Assembly: GCA_034521225.1 (NCBI GenBank)
Contig: JAXHMR010000027.1
Span: 124,001 to 188,000 of the forward strand
Reading direction: 5' to 3'
Length of the DNA stretch: 64,000 nt
From: Woeseia sp034521225
GTDB lineage: Bacteria > Pseudomonadota > Gammaproteobacteria > Steroidobacterales > Woeseiaceae
Position 1 is the stretch's first letter, and every line of letters starts with the position of its first letter. The notes below the pieces were generated by a model. That model was not told where the DNA came from and did no database searches. It was given only the letters and a program-made list of their open reading frames with translations. The translations under genes and the position numbers were made by a program. Of this stretch, positions 57,369 to 64,000 are shown piece after piece.

Positions 57369-58560
57369 TCAGTTAATAATCTTTGCCACGACGCCGGCAC
57401 CCACCGTGCGGCCGCCTTCGCGGATGGCGAAGCGCAGACCGTCTTCCATCGCGATCGGCGCGATCAGGTCCACCACCATCTGCACGTTGTCACCCGGCAT
57501 CACCATCTCGGTGCCCTCCGGCAACTCCACCGCGCCCGTCACGTCCGTCGTCCGGAAGTAGAACTGCGGCCGGTAGCCCTTGAAGAACGGCGTATGACGG
57601 CCACCTTCATCCTTCGTCAGGATGTAGACCTCCGCCTCGAACTTCGTGTGCGGCGTAATCGAGCCCGGCTTCGCCAGTACCTGGCCACGCTCAACCTCAT
57701 CACGCTTCGTACCGCGCAGCAGCACGCCAACGTTGTCACCCGCCTGGCCCTCGTCCAGCAGCTTGCGGAACATCTCGACACCCGTGCACGTGGTCTTGCT
57801 CGTGTCACGAATACCGACGATCTCGATCTCGTCGCCCACTTTGACAATGCCGCGCTCGATTCGGCCCGTCACTACCGTGCCGCGTCCCGAAATCGAAAAT
57901 ACGTCCTCGACCGGCATCAGGAAGTCACCGTCTATGGCACGCTCCGGCTCCGGTATGTAGCTGTCCATCGCCTCAACCAGCTTAACGATCGACGGCACGC
58001 CAATGTCCGACGTGTCACCGTCAAACGCCTTCAGCGCCGAACCCGTCACGATCGGCGTATCGTCGCCCGGAAACTCGTAGGTCGACAGCAGGTCACGAAC
58101 CTCCATCTCAACCAGCTCCAGCAACTCCGCATCGTCCACCTGGTCCGCCTTGTTCAGGTACACCACGATATAGGGAACGCCGACCTGGCGCGCCAGCAGT
58201 ATGTGCTCGCGCGTCTGCGGCATCGGGCCGTCCGCCGCACTTACCACCAGCATCGCACCGTCCATCTGGGCAGCACCCGTGATCATGTTCTTCACGTAGT
58301 CCGCGTGTCCCGGACAGTCCACGTGCGCGTAGTGACGCGCACTGCTCTCGTATTCCACGTGAGCCGTTGCAATCGTGATACCGCGCGCCTTCTCTTCCGG
58401 CGCGTTGTCAATCTGGTCGTAGCCACGAACCTCGCCGCCATATGTGCTCCGACATCACCTTCGTCAACGCCGCCGTCAACGTCGTCTTGCCGTGATCAAC
58501 GTGGCCGATCGTGCCTACGTTTACGTGGGGCTTCGTTCGCTCGAATTTTACTTTGGACAT
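57369..58560 (-). CDS. tuf: Elongation factor Tu (frameshifted)
   Basis: 396 aa when one extra base near 58442 is removed. ATG 58560 starts MSKVKFERTKPHVNVGTIGH with G1 GHVDHGKT, up to VMSEH; the second frame runs YGGEVRGYDQIDNAPEEKAR (restored), G3 DCPGH, G4 NKADQVDD and GSALKAF to the end VVAKIIN. EF-Tu delivers aminoacyl-tRNA. Only one tuf copy is in the window. Confidence 0.95.
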
Positions 58561-58637
58561 AGCTGGTTTCCAGTTTGCGTGGTTTCGTTATTGCTCTGCG
58601 GACTATAAACAGTGACCTGAACGCGTATCTCTTGCGA

Positions 58638-60731
58638 TCAGCTCGCTTTCCTCATTACCGTGTCCGCAACATTGCGCGGCACCTCGGCGTACTTCTCGAA
58701 CTCCATCGAGTAGACGGCCCGGCCCTGGCTCATGGAGCGGAGGTCGGTCGCGTAGCCGAACATCTCGGCCAGCGGCACTTCGGCGCGGATAATCTTGCCC
58801 GAAATGGTCTCATCCATACCTTGCGGCAGGCCCCGGCGGCGATTCAGGTCACCCATGACGTCGCCCATGTACTCCTCCGGCGTTACCACCTCGACCTTCA
58901 TGATCGGCTCCAGCAGCACCGGGTCCGCCTTCATTGCACCATCGCGAAACGCCATCGAGCCGGCGATCTTGAACGCCATCTCGCTCGAATCGACATCGTG
59001 ATAGGAGCCATCGTACAGCGTGACCTTCACGTCGACGACAGGATAACCACCGAGCACGCCGTTCTCTGTCTGTTCGCGCACGCCCTTGTCGACGGCGGAA
59101 ATGTACTCGCGAGGTACGGCGCCTCCGACAACCGCGTCGACGAATTCGTATCCGGCGCCTGCGTCCTGCGGCTCCAGTTTCAGGAACACGTGACCATACT
59201 GCCCGCGACCGCCGGACTGGCGGACGAACTTGCCTTCCTGCTCGACCGCCTTGCGGATAGTTTCCCGGTAGGCTACCTGCGGCTTGCCGACGTTTGCCTC
59301 GACCTTGAACTCGCGCTTCATGCGGTCGACGATGATGTCGAGATGCAGCTCGCCCATGCCGGAGATGATTGTCTGGCCGGACTCCTCGTCGGTCGCAACG
59401 CGAAACGACGGGTCTTCCTTGGCAAGCTTCTGCAATGCGATGCCCATCTTTTCCTGGTCGGCTTTCGTCCGTGGCTCGACGGCAACTGCTATGACCGGCT
59501 CCGGAAATATCATCCGCTCAAGCGTGATAATGGCCTTTGGGTCAGTCAGCGTGTCGCCGGTCGTGACATCCTTCAGTCCCACAGCCGCCGCGATATCGCC
59601 GGCCCGGACTTCCTTGATCTCCTTGCGGTCATTGGAGTGCATCTGCAGGATGCGGCCGATTCGCTCACGCTTGCTCTTGATCGGGTTGTAAACACTGTCA
59701 CCGGAATTGAGCACGCCCGAGTACACGCGGAAAAACGTCAGGTTGCCGACGTACGGGTCGGTTGCGATCTTGAACGCCAGAGCCGCGAACGGCTCATCGT
59801 CGTCCGGATGGCGCTCACCTTCGGATTCATCCTCGAGGATGCCGCGTATTGACGGCACGTCGACCGGCGACGGCATGTAATGCACGACCGAATCGAGCAT
59901 GGCCTGTACACCCTTGTTCTTGAACGCCGAACCGCACATCGCGACGACGAGTTCGCCAGCCAGTGTGCGCTGCCTTAGTCCGGCGCGTATCTCATCCTCG
60001 CTGAGCTCGCCATTGCTGACATACTTCTCGAGCAATTCCTCGTTGGCCTCGGCAGCGGCCTCAATCATATTGGCCCGCCATTCCTTTGCTGCCGGCAACA
60101 GATCCTCAGGGATATCGCGCGCATCGTAGGTCGTGCCCATGCTCGCCTCATCCCAGTAGATCGCCTTCATGTGGATAAGGTCGATGACGCCGGCGAAGTT
60201 TTCTTCCGCACCGATCGGCAGCTGGACGGGCACCGGATTGGCGCCCAGGCGCTTTCGAACCTGCTCTACGACACGCAGAAAGTTGGCGCCGGCACGATCC
60301 ATCTTGTTGACAAATATCATGCGCGGCACGTTGTACTTGTTGCCCTGGCGCCAGACCGTTTCGGTTTGCGGCTCGACACCGCCGACCGAACAGAGCACCG
60401 TTACAGCGCCATCAAGCACGCGCAGGCTCCGTTCGACCTCGATGGTGAAATCGACGTGTCCCGGCGTATCGATAATGTTGATGCGATGCTGTTCGAACTG
60501 CTGGTCCATGCCCTGCCAGAAACAGGTCGTGGCCGCGGATGTGATCGTGATGCCGCGTTCCTGCTCCTGCTCCATCCAGTCCATGACGGCCGCACCGTCG
60601 TGCACTTCGCCGATCTTGTGCGACACACCGGTGTAGAACAGGACGCGCTCGGTCGTCGTCGTCTTGCCGGCGTCAATATGGGCCATGATGCCGATATTGC
60701 GATAGCGCTCAATGGGGGTAGTGCGTGCCAC
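58638..60731 (-). CDS. fusA: Elongation factor G
   Basis: A 697-aa translocase GTPase. G1 is AHIDAGKTT, G2 includes RGITITSAATTCFW, G3 DTPGH and G4 NKMDRAG; domain IV carries GGRGQYGHVFLKLEP. Intact over its full length, so the indels elsewhere are not universal. Standard length, between rpsG and tuf. Confidence 0.98.
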   Translation of the reverse strand: MARTTPIERYRNIGIMAHIDAGKTTTTERVLFYTGVSHKIGEVHDGAAVMDWMEQEQERGITITSAATTCFWQGMDQQFEQHRINIIDTPGHVDFTIEVERSLRVLDGAVTVLCSVGGVEPQTETVWRQGNKYNVPRMIFVNKMDRAGANFLRVVEQVRKRLGANPVPVQLPIGAEENFAGVIDLIHMKAIYWDEASMGTTYDARDIPEDLLPAAKEWRANMIEAAAEANEELLEKYVSNGELSEDEIRAGLRQRTLAGELVVAMCGSAFKNKGVQAMLDSVVHYMPSPVDVPSIRGILEDESEGERHPDDDEPFAALAFKIATDPYVGNLTFFRVYSGVLNSGDSVYNPIKSKRERIGRILQMHSNDRKEIKEVRAGDIAAAVGLKDVTTGDTLTDPKAIITLERMIFPEPVIAVAVEPRTKADQEKMGIALQKLAKEDPSFRVATDEESGQTIISGMGELHLDIIVDRMKREFKVEANVGKPQVAYRETIRKAVEQEGKFVRQSGGRGQYGHVFLKLEPQDAGAGYEFVDAVVGGAVPREYISAVDKGVREQTENGVLGGYPVVDVKVTLYDGSYHDVDSSEMAFKIAGSMAFRDGAMKADPVLLEPIMKVEVVTPEEYMGDVMGDLNRRRGLPQGMDETISGKIIRAEVPLAEMFGYATDLRSMSQGRAVYSMEFEKYAEVPRNVADTVMRKAS

Positions 60732-60776
60732 GGGGTGAACCTGCGATTGCGATACAGAGCTGAATGAAACTCTCGC

Positions 60777-61256
60777 CTACCAGCGGTAGTGCGAGAACGC
60801 CTTGTTCGCTTCTGCCATCCTGTGCGTGTCTTCCTTTTTCTTGACCGCCGAGCCGCGGTTGTCGGCTGCTTCCATCAGCTCGTGCGCAAGACGGAACGCC
60901 ATCGACTTTTCGCTGCGGGCGCGGGCTGCGTCTATCAGCCAGCGCATGGCCAGGGTCTGCCGGCGCGCCGGCCGAACCTCGACCGGCACCTGGTACGTGG
61001 CACCGCCCACGCGGCGCGACTTCACCTCGACCACCGGCTTGACGTTTTCGAGCGCCACCTCCAGCATCTCCAGCGACTTCTCGCCACTGTGCGCGCCTTT
61101 TTCGGCCATGCGGTCGAGCGCTCCATAAATAATGCGCTCCGCAACGGATTTCTTGCCATCACTCATGATCATGTTCATGAACTTGGCCAGCAATTCACTG
61201 CCGTACTTGGGGTCCGGAAGGATATGGCGTTTGGGTGCCTGGGATCTTCTTGACAT
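60777..61256 (-). CDS. rpsG: 30S ribosomal protein S7
   Basis: A 159-aa S7 that nucleates the 30S head: VAERIIYGALDRMAEKGAHS, VEVKSRRVGGATYQVPVEVR and EDTHRMAEANKAFSHYRW. In E. coli S7 represses the str operon in the rpsL-rpsG spacer, here 78 bp. Confidence 0.97.
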   Translation of the reverse strand: MSRRSQAPKRHILPDPKYGSELLAKFMNMIMSDGKKSVAERIIYGALDRMAEKGAHSGEKSLEMLEVALENVKPVVEVKSRRVGGATYQVPVEVRPARRQTLAMRWLIDAARARSEKSMAFRLAHELMEAADNRGSAVKKKEDTHRMAEANKAFSHYRW

Positions 61257-61334
61257 TGCGTGTCTCGGTTAATTACCCGGGCAGCCTGTTCTGCCCGGTG
61301 CTGGTTAAAGGTTGTCCTGGAACTGCTGCCCCGA

Positions 61335-61709
61335 TCAGGACTTGGGCCGCTTCGCGCCGTACTTGGAGCGCCCCTGGCGGCGGTCACTGACGCCGGAGCA
61401 ATCGAGCGTGCCGCGCACGGTGTGATACCGCACACCCGGCAGGTCCTTTACGCGACCGCCGCGGATCAGTACAACCGAGTGCTCCTGCAGATTGTGGCCT
61501 TCACCACCAATATAGCTCGTCACCTCGAAACCGTTGGTCAGGCGCACACGCGCCACCTTCCGCATGGCCGAGTTCGGCTTCTTCGGGGTGGTTGTGTACA
61601 CACGCGTGCAGACGCCGCGCTTCTGCGGACTGCCCTCGAGCGCGGGTACCGTGCTTTTTACGACTCGCGAAGACCGCGGTTTCCGTACTAGCTGATTTGT
61701 TGTGGCCAT
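61335..61709 (-). CDS. rpsL: 30S ribosomal protein S12
   Basis: A 124-aa S12 at the decoding centre. ATG 61709 (MATTNQLVRKPRSSRVVK). TTTPKKPNSAMRKVARVRL and RGGRVKDLPGVRYHTVRG keep the lysines (about residues 43 and 88) whose change gives streptomycin resistance, so a sensitive form is expected. First gene of the str operon. Confidence 0.97.
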   Translation of the reverse strand: MATTNQLVRKPRSSRVVKSTVPALEGSPQKRGVCTRVYTTTPKKPNSAMRKVARVRLTNGFEVTSYIGGEGHNLQEHSVVLIRGGRVKDLPGVRYHTVRGTLDCSGVSDRRQGRSKYGAKRPKS

Positions 61710-61910
61710 GGGCCTTACTCTTCTCTGTCGATTACCGAATGAAAATCCAAAAAACGCACTTGCGCGCGCAGATGCCCGCCGGCCCGATTCATCGTCGAAC
61801 GGCCTGTGGGACTGGCGGCAGCTGCAAAACCCTGAAAAATCAGGCTTTCGAAGCGGCGGCGCCCGTTGCGTAGAGCACGCCAACGACGTGCCCGTTGGGC
61901 AGGGCCGGGC

Positions 61911-61940
61911 ATTGTATGGAGGCCCCGGACAAGGTGTCAA
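61911..61940 (-). promoter_or_regulatory. Strong sigma70 promoter of the str operon
   Basis: On the minus strand a perfect TTGACA (61940-61935) and TACAAT (61916-61911) are 18 bp apart. Start near 61904 gives a leader of about 195 nt before rpsL. It contains two small hairpins (GGGCACG/CGTGCTC-type and CCTGA/TCAGG). It lies 74 bp past the rpoC stop. Confidence 0.75.
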
Positions 61941-62013
61941 GCAAACGGAATCCGGCAGCAATTGCGCCGTCCGTGGCGCAGCCGCAGCGAATGTCTCGCC
62001 GACCCGGCTCCGT

Positions 62014-64000
62014 CTACTCCGTCGTGGAGGTTTCCTCCTCAGTCGACTCTGCCGGCTCCGATGGGTCGTTGAACACGTCCTCGGCCGCCGCCTGTGCCTG
62101 TTCCGCCTCGGTGCCCTTCTCCAACTCGCGAAGCTGGTTTGCAAGATCCTGCTCGCGGGTGCGGCGCCGTTCTGCATGATGGGCAAAGCCGGTGCCGGCC
62201 GGGATCAGGCGTCCGACAATGACGTTTTCCTTCAGGCCACGCAGGTCGTCGCGCAGGCCCCGGACAGAGGCTTCGGTCAGCACCCGCGTGGTTTCCTGGA
62301 ACGATGCGGCGGAAATGAATGACTCCGTCGCCAGCGACGCCTTGGTGATACCAAGCAGTACCGGCTCGTACGTCAGCAGGTCCTTGTCCTGTGCCTCGAG
62401 TTGGCTCGATCACTTCGAGCGACTTCGCGCGATCAAGCTGTTCGCCGCGCAGGTAATTACTGCCACCCGGATCGACAACCAGCACTTTGCGCAGCATCTG
62501 GCGGATGATGACCTCGATATGCTTGTCGTTGATCTTGACGCCCTGCAGCCGGTAGACGTCCTGGATCTCGCTGACGAGGTAGTCCGACAGTTCCTCAACG
62601 CCCTGCAGGCGCAGGATATCGTGAGGGTTCGGCTCACCGTCGGCAATTATTTCGCCAGCCACGACCTGCTCACCCTCAAAGACATTCAGGTGGCGCCATT
62701 TGGGAATCAGCACCTCATGACTTTCGCCCGCGTCATCGGTAATGACGAGGCGGCGCTTGCCCTTGGTTTCCTTGCCGAAGCTGACGGTACCGGTGTACTC
62801 GGCCATGATCGCCGGCTCTTTTGGCTTGCGTGCTTCAAACAGGTCGGCGACACGCGGCAGACCACCTGTGATATCGCGCGTCTTCGACGACTCCTGCGGA
62901 ATACGGGCAATGACGTCACCCACTTGCACCTGCGCACCGTCGGTCATGGTGACAATCGCGCCTGCCGGCAGCGCGTAGACCGCCGGAATGTCGGTGTTGG
63001 CAAAGTTCAGCTCGTTGCCGTCATCGTCGATCAGCTTCGCAACCGGACGGCGGTCCTTGCCGCTCGTGCCGCGCTGTTTCGGGTCGAGCACGACGGTACC
63101 GGCCAGGCCTGTAAACTCGTCAATCCTGCTGCGGCGATCGCTACACCTTCTTCCAAAGTCCTCGAAGTGCAGCTTGCCCGCCACTTCCGTTACAACCGGG
63201 TGGGGACCGCGATATCCCAGGTTGCACCGATCTGGCCCTGCGACACCTTTTCGCCATCACCAACGGTGATCAGCGCGCCGTAGGGCACCTTGTAGCGTTC
63301 ACGCTCGCGCCCATACTCGTTGCTGACCGAAATCTCACCCGATCGCGATACGGCAACAAGGTGACCTTCCTGGTTTTCGACGAGCTTGATGTTATTGAGC
63401 TTGACGACACCGTTGTTCTTGATCTCGATGTTGTTGACCGCTGCCGAACGTGATGCGGCACCACCGATGTGGAATGTGCGCATCGTCAGCTGCGTGCCCG
63501 GCTCACCGATTGACTGTGCCGCAATGACTCCGACTGCCTCGCCGATATTGATGCGGTGACCGCGTGCGAGATCACGACCGTAACACTGTGCGCAGACGCC
63601 GTAGCGAATTTCGCAGGTAATCGGCGAACGCACCAGCACCTGGTCTATGGACAGCTCATCGAGCCGCGCAACACTGGCTTCATCCAGCATCGCGCCGGCG
63701 TCAAAGGCTACCTTGTCGGTGCCCGGGATCATGACCGGCTCGGCCAGGACGCGGCCAAGCACACGCTCACGCAGCGGCTCGACGACATCGCCGCCTTCCA
63801 CCAGTGGCGTCATCGACACGCCGTTGCGGGTTTCGCAATCGACTTCCGTGACGACGAGATCCTGGGCAACGTCCACGAGCCGGCGTGTCAGGTAACCCGA
63901 GTTAGCTGTTTTCAATGCCGTATCGGCGAGACCCTTGCGTGCGCCATGCGTCGAGATGAAGTACTGCAGTACGTCCAGGCCCTCGCGGAAGTTGGCCGTA
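62014..64000 (-). CDS. rpoC: RNA polymerase subunit beta', C-terminal part (frameshifted)
   Basis: About the last 660 residues of beta'; the start lies beyond the window. ARKGLADTALKTANSGYLTR is the trigger-loop region, and CETRNG, CEIRYGVCAQCYGRDL hold the zinc-2 cysteines. Frames change near 63210, 63154, 63130 and 62403; corrected joins are GKLHFEDFEEGVAIA, RIDEFTGLAGTVVLD and EQLEAQDKDLLTYEPVLLG. The C-terminus is ESTEEETSTTE. Four indels in an essential single-copy gene argue strongly for sequence error. Confidence 0.93.

Noticed and set aside
61828..61845. Intrinsic terminator in the str leader (CCTGA/TCAGG with T-rich flank)
   Set aside because: The stem is only 5 bp and the T-run is broken; too weak to call.

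Overview
The window looks like a chromosomal segment of a GC-rich gammaproteobacterium. The basis is gene order: miaB-phoH(ybeZ)-ybeY-corC(ybeX)-lnt, leuS-lptE, ssb next to uvrA, and the str/S10/spc/alpha ribosomal clusters, together with slyX, uup and long C-minus-type S14. I cannot name the genus. No rRNA, tRNA, CRISPR array, phage or intact transposase gene was seen.

Layout. 1-9.8 kb: start of cysS, hisI, a small membrane protein, a HELGH protein, then leftward leuS-lptE and the phoH-ybeY-corC-lnt envelope/RNA-maturation cluster. 9.8-20 kb: miaB, ssb, an MFS transporter, uvrA, a GNAT, a DUF2238 membrane protein, slyX and the ABC-F ATPase uup. 20-33 kb: small single-gene units (MAPEG, VOC, cold-shock protein, upp, csaA, marC, DUF2784, three acetyltransferase/LysE-type genes), a class-III aminotransferase facing a secreted RidA, trpS, gamma-glutamyltransferase and a broken pepQ. 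33-43 kb: a lower-GC Ser/Thr kinase-TPR gene, phhB, an SDR, an RND efflux pair and azlCD. 43-64 kb: one leftward block of translation and transcription genes, rplQ back to rpoC.

The ribosomal block works as coupled operons. A near-consensus promoter precedes rpsL. A second consensus-like promoter sits in an unusual 0.38-kb gap between rpsJ and rplC and would give the S10-type genes their own long leader. A clear intrinsic terminator closes the block after rplQ.

Two kinds of signal stand out beyond gene content. First, the intergenic DNA carries several long inverted repeats. One 122-bp hairpin occurs twice with a compensated base-pair change, and a shorter relative lies beside the kinase gene. 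There is also a 31-bp perfect inverted repeat, a REP-like doublet inside the alpha operon, and a 36-bp perfect palindrome. Second, about 27 single-base frameshifts, mostly insertions, break genes that must be functional (uvrA, secY, tuf, rpsM, rplO, rplF, rpoC). This is best read as sequence error, so coordinates of such genes are given end to end and the lesion is stated in each entry. I did not find a convincing new multigene system; the repeat elements and the rplC leader are the most promising leads.
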